A stretch of DNA of 64,000 nucleotides from an uncultured Clostridia bacterium (GTDB lineage: Bacteria > Bacillota > Clostridia > Peptostreptococcales > Anaerovoracaceae): assembly GCA_934255545.1 (NCBI GenBank), contig CAKQOE010000005.1, positions 18,744 through 82,743 on the forward strand, given 5' to 3'. The notes under the pieces were generated by a model that saw only the letters and a program-made list of their open reading frames with translations, was not told the DNA's origin and did not search any database. Shown piece after piece: positions 1 to 9,026 of this stretch. Both the position numbers and the translations under genes were made by a program. How positions within the stretch are numbered: position 1 is the first letter of the stretch; every line of letters begins with the position of its first letter.

Positions 1-3000
1 AAAGCTTGCCGTGCCTCATATGTTCAATGCGATGCCGGAATTTGCCAAATACGCTCACGCAGCAGATCTGAATGAGTGTGAAAATAATGAAGAACATGTG
101 ATAATATACTGCCTCGGAGAACAGCCGGCAAAAATACTTAATGAAGTTGCTGCTCCTGCCATGCACAATATGCTTATGCATGACTTTGGCATAAACAGAG
201 TATTTGCATTCCGAAATAAGAGCGATTCATATAGCAGACGCATCGAAGCTATGGAGATGCAGAGTGCGGATGAACTTAAAAAGGTCCATGTTGAAATGGA
301 AAGGGCAGCTAAAGCAGCCAGAGAAAATCCAAGACCTGCTGTGTCTCGCACGCCTGCTTCAGAAAAAAAACAGTTTGATGCGTCATCATCAACCGCATCA
401 CCGCAGTCTGCATTTGCTCCTGCGGGAGGCGGCAAACCTCAGAGGAAGCGGGGATATGAGGGACCTGTTACCGGAAACAGGATAGTGGGAAAACCTGTAA
501 ATGGACAAAAAGTAAAAATAAAGGAGCTTCATTCAAACAGTAAAGATATTGTGATAGAAGGAAGCGTTTTCAGGACTGAATCGCGTGCACTGAAAAACGG
601 TAAATCGCTTGCCTTTATCTATATGACAGATCATACAGACTCTGTCTGCGTAAAGATGTTTATAACCTCCCAGAAGCAGGAGGATTTTGATGAATATATA
701 AAAACAGGAACATATATTAAGGTGCAGGGTGACTGTGAGTATGATAATTTTGAAAAAATGGTAGTGCTCATGGGACGAAGCGTTGAGCTTGCCGAAAAGC
801 CTGAACGTCATGATAATTCCGAGCTAAAAAGGGTAGAGCTTCATGCACATACGAAAATGAGCCAGATAGATGGTGTAATGGATGTAGCCGATCTCGTAAA
901 AACAGCTAAAAAATGGGGGCATAAGGCTGTAGCTGTGACTGATCACGGCGTTGTACAGTCATTTCCTGATGCAGCAAAGGCAGCAAAGGGCGAGATAAAG
1001 ATATTATTTGGTGTTGAGGGATATCTTGTTGATGATATAAAGCTCCCTAACGGTGAACTTGATTATAAGACTAATCCTGCAAGGCATATAATACTTATAG
1101 CTCAGAATCAGACCGGGCTTAAAAACCTTTACAGACTTGTTTCATACTCTTTCCTTAATTACCACTATAAAAGGCCAAGAATGCCTAAATCTGTTATAGC
1201 TCAGTACAGAGAAGGCATAATAATAGGGTCAGCATGCGAAGCCGGTGAGGTGTTCAGAGCTATGGTAGAAGGAAGATCTGATGAAGAAGTATTAAAACTT
1301 GTAGAGTTTTATGATTATCTTGAGATACAGCCGCGGATAAATAACAAATACATGATAGCTAAGGGCATAGCCTCATGCGAGGAAGATCTGCTGGATTTTA
1401 ACCGAAAAATAGTAGAATACGGACGTATAAGCGGAAAACCTGTAGTTGCGACATGCGATGCGCATTATCTTAATAAAGAAGACTATATATACAGAAGCAT
1501 AATAATGGCAGCTCATGGATTCAAGGAATTTGATACAGAGCCTAAGTTATATTTAAGGACTACTGAAGAAATGCTGGAAGAATTTGCTTATCTTGGTGAA
1601 GATGTAGCAAAAGAAGTAGTTATAGACAATCCAAATATGATAGCAGATATGGTCGATGTCCTTAAACCTGTACCTGACGGAAAATTTCCGCCTAATATAG
1701 AAGGCGCAGAGGAACGACTCAGAACAAGGTGCTATGAAAAAGCTCACAGCATATATGGAGACCATCTTCCTGAAATAGTTGAAACAAGACTTGAAAAAGA
1801 ACTCAGTTCAATAATAGGCAACGGATACGCTGTCATGTATGTTGCTGCAGAAATGCTTGTACAGAAATCTCTGAGGGACGGATATCTTGTAGGTTCGCGA
1901 GGATCTGTAGGATCTTCCTTTGCTGCGACTATGGATGGTATAACTGAAGTAAATCCTCTGGCTCCGCATTATATATGTCCAAATCCTGAGTGCAAGCATT
2001 CAGAGTTTATAGAGACAGGTGAATATGAATGCGGTGTGGATATGCCGGATAAGGTGTGTCCGGTGTGCGGCACTCCATATAAAAAGGACGGATTCAGTAT
2101 ACCGTTTGAAACATTCCTTGGATTCAACGGCGATAAAGAGCCTGATATAGACCTTAACTTTGCAGGAGAGTATCAGCCTGTAGCACATAAATACGTTGAA
2201 GAGATATTTGGAGCGAAAAATGTTTTTAAAGCCGGAACTATCGGTACGATACAGGAAAAGATGGCTGAAGGCTATGTAAGAAAATTCTGTGAAGAAACAG
2301 GACAGATAATAAACAAATGTGAAGTTGAAAGACTTGCAAAAGGCTGTGAGGGCGTAAGAAAGACGACAGGACAGCATCCGGGAGGTATAGTTATAGTTCC
2401 TGAAGGACATGAGGTTTATGAGTTCTGTCCGGTCATGCATCCTTCAGAGGGTGCTGTAAAAGACATAACTACAACGCATTTTGACTATCATAAGATAGAC
2501 CAGAACCTTCTGAAGCTGGATATACTGGGACACGATGTGCCGTCGATGATAAGGATGCTCGAAGACATGACAGGCATAAAACCTGAGGATATACCGCTCA
2601 GTGATGAAAAAGTAAACAGTATATTTATAAGTAATGAAGCTCTTGATATAAAGATAGATGATTACAGACAAAAACACGGAACATTCGGAATACCTGAGTT
2701 TGGAACGAGCTTTACGCGTCAGATGCTTGATGATACGCAGCCTAAGAAATTTTCGGCACTCGTACGTATCGCAGGATTTTCACACGGAACTGATGTATGG
2801 ATAAACAATGCTCAGGAGTTCATAAAATCAGGTCAGGCCACCATGGATGATGCGATAGCTACGCGAGACGACATTATGAACTATCTCATACATAAAGGAC
2901 TTCCAAAGCAGGATTCATTCAAGATAATGGAAAGCGTGCGAAAGGGAAAGGGCCTTAAGGATGAGTGGGTGGAACTCATGCAGTCTAATAACGTTCCTGA

Positions 3001-3568
3001 ATGGTATATAGAATCTTGCCGGCGTATAAAATACATGTTCCCAAAAGCACACGCTGTAGCATACGTTATGATGTCATACAGGATAGCTTATTTTAAGGTA
3101 TATTACCCGCCGGAATTCTATGCTGTTCATTTTACAATGAAGATAGACTTCTTTAACGCTAAGGTCATACTTGGAGGCATGCAGTCAGTAATAGATAAAA
3201 TGGATGCTATAAAGAAGATGGGCAAAGAAGCTACAAATAAAGAGCAGAGTGAATACCTCGTCTATGAAGTGGTATATGAAATGTACGCAAGAGGATATGA
3301 ATTTCTTCCTGCAAGGCTTGGCAGCTCCGCTGCCACAAAATTCAAGGTAGAGGACGGTAAAGTCAGACTTCCGTTCAGAGCTCTTGAAGGAATGGGTGAA
3401 ACTGCAGCGTTAAGTCTTGCTGATGAATATAAAAAACAGAGATTCAGTTCTATAGAAGATATAAGTACGAGAACTTCCGTAAATAATACAAATATGGAAA
3501 CGCTTAGAGAGTACGGTGTGCTTGATGGCCTGCCTGAGTCAGATCAGCTTACTTTATTTGGTTTTTAG
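1..3568 (+). CDS. polC: DNA polymerase III PolC-type alpha subunit, 5' end outside window, exonuclease insert missing
   Basis: Replicative polymerase of low-GC Gram-positives. The frame is open to the left edge (first full codon at base 2), so the first hundred or so residues lie outside. Visible order: end of the N-terminal domain, Ala/Pro/Arg-rich linker (about 300-460), OB fold (about 500-800), PHP domain (from 826; HAH, VTDHG, GVE, SAC and CDAH ligand motifs), Cys4 zinc site (1977-2075), palm motif PDIDLNF (2141-2161), C-terminal HhH region and a clamp-binding tail QLTLF. In Bacillus PolC a DEDD exonuclease of about 200 residues interrupts PHP just after LVDD; here LVDD (about 1024-1038) is followed after about 14 residues by the second PHP half (HIILIAQN, about 1084). 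There is no frameshift or stop, so the domain is cleanly absent. Identity is certain; how proofreading is done is open. Confidence 0.96.
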   Translation, partial: KLAVPHMFNAMPEFAKYAHAADLNECENNEEHVIIYCLGEQPAKILNEVAAPAMHNMLMHDFGINRVFAFRNKSDSYSRRIEAMEMQSADELKKVHVEMERAAKAARENPRPAVSRTPASEKKQFDASSSTASPQSAFAPAGGGKPQRKRGYEGPVTGNRIVGKPVNGQKVKIKELHSNSKDIVIEGSVFRTESRALKNGKSLAFIYMTDHTDSVCVKMFITSQKQEDFDEYIKTGTYIKVQGDCEYDNFEKMVVLMGRSVELAEKPERHDNSELKRVELHAHTKMSQIDGVMDVADLVKTAKKWGHKAVAVTDHGVVQSFPDAAKAAKGEIKILFGVEGYLVDDIKLPNGELDYKTNPARHIILIAQNQTGLKNLYRLVSYSFLNYHYKRPRMPKSVIAQYREGIIIGSACEAGEVFRAMVEGRSDEEVLKLVEFYDYLEIQPRINNKYMIAKGIASCEEDLLDFNRKIVEYGRISGKPVVATCDAHYLNKEDYIYRSIIMAAHGFKEFDTEPKLYLRTTEEMLEEFAYLGEDVAKEVVIDNPNMIADMVDVLKPVPDGKFPPNIEGAEERLRTRCYEKAHSIYGDHLPEIVETRLEKELSSIIGNGYAVMYVAAEMLVQKSLRDGYLVGSRGSVGSSFAATMDGITEVNPLAPHYICPNPECKHSEFIETGEYECGVDMPDKVCPVCGTPYKKDGFSIPFETFLGFNGDKEPDIDLNFAGEYQPVAHKYVEEIFGAKNVFKAGTIGTIQEKMAEGYVRKFCEETGQIINKCEVERLAKGCEGVRKTTGQHPGGIVIVPEGHEVYEFCPVMHPSEGAVKDITTTHFDYHKIDQNLLKLDILGHDVPSMIRMLEDMTGIKPEDIPLSDEKVNSIFISNEALDIKIDDYRQKHGTFGIPEFGTSFTRQMLDDTQPKKFSALVRIAGFSHGTDVWINNAQEFIKSGQATMDDAIATRDDIMNYLIHKGLPKQDSFKIMESVRKGKGLKDEWVELMQSNNVPEWYIESCRRIKYMFPKAHAVAYVMMSYRIAYFKVYYPPEFYAVHFTMKIDFFNAKVILGGMQSVIDKMDAIKKMGKEATNKEQSEYLVYEVVYEMYARGYEFLPARLGSSAATKFKVEDGKVRLPFRALEGMGETAALSLADEYKKQRFSSIEDISTRTSVNNTNMETLREYGVLDGLPESDQLTLFGF

Positions 3569-3571
3569 TTA

Positions 3572-3600
3572 TTGCAATAAACCTGTCTGTATGTTATTCT
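3572..3600 (+). promoter_or_regulatory. candidate sigma-A promoter of the rimP-nusA-infB operon
   Basis: TTGCAA (3572-3577), 17-bp spacer, TATTCT (3595-3600), immediately after the polC stop. Each hexamer matches 4 of 6 consensus positions. It would give a leader of about 100 nt that contains the hairpin at 3637-3664. Confidence 0.45.
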
Positions 3601-3636
3601 ATAACAAGAAAAGTCAAAATCATGACTTAGTTGTTT

Positions 3637-3664
3637 CAGAGAGTGGGTTTATTCCCACTCTCTG
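3637..3664 (+). terminator. 11-bp hairpin in the rimP leader (polC terminator or attenuator)
   Basis: CAGAGAGTGGG pairs perfectly with CCCACTCTCTG around a 6-nt loop TTTATT. The following bases (TGTGTTGT) are only moderately U-rich. A smaller hairpin (AAGTCA/TGACTT, 3611-3628) lies just upstream. The position between a candidate promoter and rimP suits attenuation of the nusA operon as well as polC termination. Confidence 0.55.
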
Positions 3665-3707
3665 TGTGTTGTATGGGGAAACTTAAGACACGGAAAGGAA
3701 ATGAGCT

Positions 3708-4193
3708 GTGGCAAAGAAAAAGGTAAAAGACATTGTAGCTGAATTGCTTGTTGATTTTCTCGCGGAAAATGATCTGGAGCTTTTCAATGTTGAGTTTGTC
3801 AAGGAAGGCAGAGAGCGTTTTCTGCGCGTTTATATAGACAAACCGGAAAGACCTGACGGAGAAGACGAATACGTTGATATAGAGGAATGTGAGAAAGTAA
3901 GCCGATTCCTCAGTGACAGACTTGATGAAGAGGATCCGATAGCAGAAAATTATATGCTTGAAGTATCTTCACCGGGACTTGACCGTCCACTTATAAAGGA
4001 AGACGATTACAGACGTTATGCAGGCAGGCTTGTTGATGTGAAGCTTTATAAGGCTATAGACAATAGAAAGCAGTTCTGTGCAGAGCTTGTGGGACTTAAC
4101 GAGGGTATTGTTTCATTTATCGATGAAAAAAATCAGAACTTTGAGATCCCGTTTGATCAGATCTCAAAAATAAATCTGTCAGTTATCATATAA
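3708..4193 (+). CDS. rimP: ribosome maturation factor RimP
   Basis: 161-residue cytoplasmic protein for 30S maturation. It has the N-terminal alpha/beta domain with the family signature LEVSSPGLDRPL and a C-terminal SH3-like domain (RLVDVKLYK...IPFDQISKINL). The GTG start at 3708 is chosen because of the SD AAAGGA at 3694-3699; the ATG at 3701 is out of frame. First gene of the rimP-nusA-rnpM-ylxQ-infB operon, the usual Firmicute order; nusA follows 18 nt downstream behind AAGGAGG. Confidence 0.95.
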   Translation: MAKKKVKDIVAELLVDFLAENDLELFNVEFVKEGRERFLRVYIDKPERPDGEDEYVDIEECEKVSRFLSDRLDEEDPIAENYMLEVSSPGLDRPLIKEDDYRRYAGRLVDVKLYKAIDNRKQFCAELVGLNEGIVSFIDEKNQNFEIPFDQISKINLSVII

Positions 4194-4211
4194 GGAGGAA
4201 AACATAAAGAA

Positions 4212-5396
4212 ATGAACAAGGAATTTATCCTTGCAGTTGAAGAACTGGAAAAGGAAAAAGGAATATCCAAGGACGCTCTTATCGATGCTATAGAGTCTGC
4301 TCTTGTTTCCGCATATAAGAAGAATTACAGTAATTCTCAAAATGTGCGCGTAAATATAAACAAGGTGACTGGTGATATAGACGTATTCATGAGGAAGATC
4401 GTAGTTACTGACGAAGAAGTTATGGATGAATACGGTGAACTTACACTCGATGAAGCTCATGAAATAGATCCGTCATATAAGCTCGGTGATGTTATTGAAA
4501 ACAGAGTAACACCTAAGGATTTCGGCAGAATAGCTGCACAGACTGCAAAGCAGGTAGTAGTTCAGAGGATAAGAGAAGCCGAAAGAGGACAGGTATACGA
4601 TGAATTCTCAAACAGACAGGGCGAGATCGTAACAGGTACGGTTCAGAGGATCAGCAATGACACTGTGTTTATAAACATAGGAAAGGCAGAGGGTATACTT
4701 TCAGTAAATGAACAGGTGCGTGGTGAAAAATATGCTGTTAACTCAAGACTTAAAGTATATATAATGGATGTAAAGAAAACAACAAAGGGTCCTCAGGTAT
4801 ATCTGTCAAGATCACATCCGGGACTTGTAAAGCGTCTGTTTGAGCTTGAAGTTCCTGAGATAAGAGACGGTATAGTTGAGATAAAGAGCATCTCAAGAGA
4901 AGCAGGCTCAAGGACAAAGATGGCTGTATATACATCAGACCCTGATGTTGATCCTGTAGGAGCATGTGTAGGTCCCAGAGGTACGAGGGTACAGGCCGTT
5001 GTGGATGAACTCTTTGATGAAAAGATAGATATCATAAGCTGGAGCGACGGACCTGAAGAACTCGTAAGAAGTGCACTCAGCCCGGCAAAGACTGAAAAAG
5101 TATTTATAAATGAAGAAGAGCAGTCAGCTACCGTAATAGTTCCTGATTTCCAGCTCTCACTTGCAATAGGCAAGGAAGGTCAGAATGTTCGTCTTGCTGC
5201 AAAGCTCTGCGGATGGAAGATAGATATAAAGAGCCATTCTCAGTATGAAGAGGCACAGGAAGAAGCCGGATATACAGAATACAACAGTGAATATACTGAT
5301 GAAGATAATGATACGGAAAGTGCGCAGGATCAGGACATATATGTTGACGAAGCTGAAGATGAGGGCTTTACCGTATACGATGATTCAGACAGGTAA
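4212..5396 (+). CDS. nusA: transcription termination/antitermination factor NusA
   Basis: 394-residue RNA polymerase-binding factor that promotes pausing and intrinsic termination. Domains: N-terminal RNAP-binding domain (about 1-125), S1 domain (about 135-200, ending in YLSRSHPGLV), then KH1 and KH2 (VGPRGTRVQ and IGKEGQNVRLAAKL). The tail of about 50 residues is strongly acidic (TEYNSEYTDEDNDTE...), longer than in Bacillus, and lacks the proteobacterial acidic repeats. In Bacillus NusA acts on its own operon leader, which fits the hairpin at 3637-3664. SD AAGGAGG at 4192-4198. Confidence 0.97.
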   Translation: MNKEFILAVEELEKEKGISKDALIDAIESALVSAYKKNYSNSQNVRVNINKVTGDIDVFMRKIVVTDEEVMDEYGELTLDEAHEIDPSYKLGDVIENRVTPKDFGRIAAQTAKQVVVQRIREAERGQVYDEFSNRQGEIVTGTVQRISNDTVFINIGKAEGILSVNEQVRGEKYAVNSRLKVYIMDVKKTTKGPQVYLSRSHPGLVKRLFELEVPEIRDGIVEIKSISREAGSRTKMAVYTSDPDVDPVGACVGPRGTRVQAVVDELFDEKIDIISWSDGPEELVRSALSPAKTEKVFINEEEQSATVIVPDFQLSLAIGKEGQNVRLAAKLCGWKIDIKSHSQYEEAQEEAGYTEYNSEYTDEDNDTESAQDQDIYVDEAEDEGFTVYDDSDR

Positions 5397-5402
5397 TTTT
5401 TT

Positions 5403-5684
5403 ATGAAAACAAAAAAGATACCCATGCGCAGATGTGCAGGGTGCATGCAGTCAAAACCAAAAAAAGAGCTTATCAGGATCGTTGGAGATAAAGAAGGTAA
5501 TGTAATGCTGGACGTTACCGGCAAGGCTCAGGGACGCGGAGTTTATCTGTGCCCTGATGCAGCGTGCTTTAAGATCGCACGCAAAAAGCAGGCAATATCA
5601 CGCAGTCTGGGTATGACGATATCTTCTGAAAAACTCGACGCGATATTTGAGGAACTCGAAAAATATGAAAAAAAAGAAAATTGA
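5403..5684 (+). CDS. rnpM: RnpM/YlxR family RNA-binding protein
   Basis: 93-residue basic protein of the YlxR (DUF448) family, reported in Bacillus as an RNase P modulator. The family core is visible: PMRRCAGCMQSKPKKELIR near the start, then GRGVYLCPDAACFKIARKK. It sits between nusA (6 nt upstream) and ylxQ, which it overlaps by 20 nt, indicating translational coupling. The charged C-terminus EELEKYEKKEN is typical. Confidence 0.92.
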   Translation: MKTKKIPMRRCAGCMQSKPKKELIRIVGDKEGNVMLDVTGKAQGRGVYLCPDAACFKIARKKQAISRSLGMTISSEKLDAIFEELEKYEKKEN

Positions 5685-5991
5685 GAGCTATCTGGGCCTG
5701 GCAAGGAGAGCGGGAAAGATCGTTTCCGGTTACCAGACATGCGTTCACACTATAAGTAAAGGAAATATCAAGCTTATCATCGTCGCGTCTGACGCGTCGG
5801 AAAATACAAGAGATAGATTTAAAAACCTTTGCAGCAGATACGGTGTAGAATTCGAAGTATATGGAACTGTCGATACTTTGTCACAAATGACAGGATTTAC
5901 AGGCAGGGGAATATACGGAATCACAGATCGGAATTTTGCAGAAGTGATGATAAAGGAGATCCAGAATGAGAAATTAATTTCTGAAGAATAA
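5665..5991 (+). CDS. ylxQ: L7Ae-family ribosomal protein-like YlxQ
   Basis: Small L7Ae/L30e/S12e-fold, kink-turn RNA-binding protein of 108 residues. It shows YLGLARRAGKIVSGYQT, IKLIIVASDAS and the C-terminal GRGIYGITDRNFAEVM. I start it at ATG 5665 (MKKKKIESYL) rather than the upstream in-frame TTG 5647, because GAGG at 5649-5652 can act as SD and homologues begin here. It overlaps the end of rnpM and precedes infB by 17 nt. Confidence 0.88.
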   Translation: MKKKKIESYLGLARRAGKIVSGYQTCVHTISKGNIKLIIVASDASENTRDRFKNLCSRYGVEFEVYGTVDTLSQMTGFTGRGIYGITDRNFAEVMIKEIQNEKLISEE

Positions 5992-6008
5992 TAAGGAGGT
6001 GCTGTTTT

Positions 6009-8564
6009 ATGCCAATGAGAGTATATGAATTAGCAAAGAGTCTTAATATGAGCAATAAGGATCTGCTCGAAAGACTGAAAAAAATGGGAATAGATGCAAC
6101 TAACCATATGAATAACCTGAATGATGATGACTGCGCTGCAGTCAGAAATGCTGTATCAAAGAGCAAAAAACCTGCAGATAAGCCACAGAGAGCGGCCAGA
6201 CCTGCTTCAGATGCTCCTGTATCAAAGAAGAATGAATCAGGCGACAGAAACCAGGGAAGAAGTCAGTCAAGACCTTCAGGCCAGAAGAATGACAGACAGG
6301 GCGGAAATGGTGAACAGCGTCAGCAGAGAAATACAAGACCTTCAGGAGAAGGCAGAAGCACTGACGGAAGAAAAAGACCATTTCAGAACGCTAACGGCGG
6401 AAATGCTGACGGAAGCAGAAAACCACGCGGCGAAAGACCTGCAAGACAGGACAGAAACCCACGCAATGAAAAAAATGAACGCGGCGACAGACAGGACAGA
6501 GGTGAACGCAGAACTTCCGGCGGACAGAGGAATGCATCATATGGCGGAGACAGCGCTCCGGCAGCAGACCAGAAGCAGCAGAGACGTGATTCAAGAAATA
6601 ATCGCGACAATAAAGAAAGAGATCGTAACCGCAGAACGAATGGCGACGGAGAAAATTCAAAGCGCAGAAACGGCAGCGGTGATAAGAAAGGCGGACGCCC
6701 TAATATGATGAAAATGTCAAAGCCGCAGCATTCACATAAAAAGGACATCAGAAAGGAACAGCGCAAGGAAGCTGCAAGAAAGGCAGAAGAAGAACTTGCA
6801 GCACTTCCTGAAGGAGCTATCATAGTAACAGTACCTATCACGGTAAAGGGACTTTCAGAGCAGATAGATGTTTCAACATCACAGATAATCATGACGCTCA
6901 TGAAAATGGGTATCATGGCAAATATAAACCAGAACCTTGATGAGGATACAGTTCAGATACTTGGAGATGAGCTCGGAAAGACTATCGTAATAGGTAAAGT
7001 AGAGGAAGAGGAAGTAGAAGAGGGCATCGAAAACTTCACAGACCGTGAGGAAGATCTTGAGCCAAGACCACCTATTATTACAGTAATGGGTCACGTTGAC
7101 CATGGTAAGACATCGCTTCTTGACCGTATAAGACAGACAAGTGTGACTTCAAGCGAATCAGGCGGTATAACTCAGCATATCGGTGCTTCAGAAATAACAC
7201 ATAATGGACAGAGGATAGTATTCCTTGATACTCCGGGTCACGAAGCATTTACAGCTATGCGTGCAAGAGGAGCTTATGTGACAGATATAGCTGTACTTGT
7301 AGTAGCAGCGGATGACAGTGTAAAGCCTCAGACAGTAGAGGCTATCAGCCATGCAAAAGCTGCGTCAGTTCCTATTATAGTAGCTATAAACAAGATCGAT
7401 AAACCGGGGGCAAACATCGACAATGTAAAGAAAGACCTTGCAGAAAACGGCATACTTGTCGAAGAATGGGGCGGAGATGTTATATGCGTTCCTGTTTCGG
7501 CAAAGACAGGCGAGGGTATAGATACGCTTCTCGAGATGATCCTTCTCCAGGCTGAAATGCTCGAGTTAAAGGCAAATCCTTCAAGACTTGCACTCGGTTC
7601 AGTTATAGAAGCAAGACTTGATAAGCAGAGAGGCCCGGTAGCGACGCTTCTCGTTCTTAACGGAACTATGCATGTAGGTATGGCAATAGTAGCAGGAAAC
7701 TGCAGCGGACGTATAAAAGCCATGACTAACTTTAAGGGAGAAGCACTTAAAAAGGCCGGACCTGCTACAGCTGTAGAGGTACTTGGCCTTACAGAAGTAC
7801 CTGAAGCCGGTGATGAATTCAATGCTGTAAGCTCAGATAAGGTAGCTCGTGAAATAGCTGAACACAGAAAAGAAAAGCAGAGAGAACAGATAATGCAGAA
7901 GACTGCAGGAGTAACTCTCGACCAGCTCTTCAGCCAGATAGAGCAGGGAAGCCTCAAGGAACTCAACCTTATAATAAAGGCAGACGTTCAGGGCTCTGTA
8001 GGAGCTCTTGTAACATCACTTGAAAAGCTCAGAAACGAAGAGGTAGCTGTAAAGATAATTCACACAGGTGTAGGTACTATAACAGAGTCAGATGTAATGC
8101 TTGCAAGCACTACAGGCGCTATAATCATAGGATTCAACGTAAGACCTGTTGCCGCTGTACAGAGCGTAGCAGCGAGAGACGGTGTCGAGATCAGGACTTA
8201 CAGTGTTATTTATGAGGCTATAGAAGATGTAGAGCAGGCTCTTAAGGGAATGCTTGATCCGGAATATGTAGAGCAGGTGATCGGTACAGTTGAGGTAAGA
8301 AATACATTCAAGGTACCTAACGTAGGCATAATAGCCGGAGCTTACGTTCTTACAGGAAAGGTAGAAAGAAATGCCGGAGTAAGACTCGTAAGAGAGGGCA
8401 TAGTAATACACGAAGGAAAAATATCTTCACTCAAGAGATTCAAGGATGACGCAAAGGAAGTAAACCACGGATTCGAATGCGGTATCGGAATCGAAAACTA
8501 CAATGACATCAAGGAAGGCGATATAATCGAAGCCTTTAAGATGGTAGAGGTAGAGAGAAAATAA
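6009..8564 (+). CDS. infB: translation initiation factor IF-2
   Basis: 851-residue GTPase that delivers fMet-tRNA to the ribosome. IF2-N domain (MRVYELAKSLNMSNKDLLERL), a long low-complexity linker rich in Arg, Asp, Gly, Asn and Gln (about 55-245), a second IF2-N region (about 265-325), then the G domain: G1 GHVDHGKT (about 361), DTPGHE (about 407), NKID (about 461). Domains II to IV follow to the C-terminal IENYNDIKEGDIIEAF. Excellent SD AAGGAGG at 5993-5999. The linker is unusually RDRN-rich but in frame throughout. Confidence 0.97.
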   Translation: MPMRVYELAKSLNMSNKDLLERLKKMGIDATNHMNNLNDDDCAAVRNAVSKSKKPADKPQRAARPASDAPVSKKNESGDRNQGRSQSRPSGQKNDRQGGNGEQRQQRNTRPSGEGRSTDGRKRPFQNANGGNADGSRKPRGERPARQDRNPRNEKNERGDRQDRGERRTSGGQRNASYGGDSAPAADQKQQRRDSRNNRDNKERDRNRRTNGDGENSKRRNGSGDKKGGRPNMMKMSKPQHSHKKDIRKEQRKEAARKAEEELAALPEGAIIVTVPITVKGLSEQIDVSTSQIIMTLMKMGIMANINQNLDEDTVQILGDELGKTIVIGKVEEEEVEEGIENFTDREEDLEPRPPIITVMGHVDHGKTSLLDRIRQTSVTSSESGGITQHIGASEITHNGQRIVFLDTPGHEAFTAMRARGAYVTDIAVLVVAADDSVKPQTVEAISHAKAASVPIIVAINKIDKPGANIDNVKKDLAENGILVEEWGGDVICVPVSAKTGEGIDTLLEMILLQAEMLELKANPSRLALGSVIEARLDKQRGPVATLLVLNGTMHVGMAIVAGNCSGRIKAMTNFKGEALKKAGPATAVEVLGLTEVPEAGDEFNAVSSDKVAREIAEHRKEKQREQIMQKTAGVTLDQLFSQIEQGSLKELNLIIKADVQGSVGALVTSLEKLRNEEVAVKIIHTGVGTITESDVMLASTTGAIIIGFNVRPVAAVQSVAARDGVEIRTYSVIYEAIEDVEQALKGMLDPEYVEQVIGTVEVRNTFKVPNVGIIAGAYVLTGKVERNAGVRLVREGIVIHEGKISSLKRFKDDAKEVNHGFECGIGIENYNDIKEGDIIEAFKMVEVERK

Positions 8565-8609
8565 GTCCTTTAATGTGTAATGATATAAAAGAAAAAGAGG
8601 ACAGATAAA

Positions 8610-9023
8610 ATGGCCAAAGGCTACAGAGCAGGCAGACTCGCTGAGGAGATAAGAAAGATAACAGGAAATATGCTCCTGTTTGAACTGAAGGATCCGAGAC
8701 TGAAAGGCAAGATGGTCAGTGTTTCCGGCGTCGATGTTTCAGATGACGGAAGCTATGCGACAGTATACCTTTCTGTTCTCGGCAAAAGCATAAGCGAGGA
8801 TGCTGATGAAAAAGAAAAAGATGATATACTGAAGGCTATGAAGAGTGCGTCAGGCGTCATCAGAAGAGAGATAGGCAAGAATGTAAAGCTCAGACATGTA
8901 CCTGAGCTGAGCTTTAAGATAGACAATTCTATCGAATATGGTCGTCATATGTCAAAGATAATCGACAGTCTCGGCATCGATAAGTATGACAATAATGATG
9001 ACAGTGAGGAAAGGAGTGAATAA
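8610..9023 (+). CDS. rbfA: 30S ribosome-binding factor RbfA
   Basis: 137-residue KH-fold protein for late 30S maturation and cold adaptation. Signatures: YRAGRLAEEIRKITGNMLLFELKDPRL at the N-terminus and REIGKNVKLRHVPELSFKIDNSIEYG in the KH core. It follows infB by 45 nt and precedes nrnA by 3 nt, so it belongs to the same transcript. The charged tail DKYDNNDDSEERSE is dispensable-looking. Confidence 0.95.
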   Translation: MAKGYRAGRLAEEIRKITGNMLLFELKDPRLKGKMVSVSGVDVSDDGSYATVYLSVLGKSISEDADEKEKDDILKAMKSASGVIRREIGKNVKLRHVPELSFKIDNSIEYGRHMSKIIDSLGIDKYDNNDDSEERSE

Positions 9024-9026
9024 GAT

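Noticed and set aside
6121..6708. 195-codon plus-strand frame inside infB and similar long antisense frames
   Set aside because: They overlap the low-complexity IF-2 linker in another frame, have no SD or homology and are composition artefacts.
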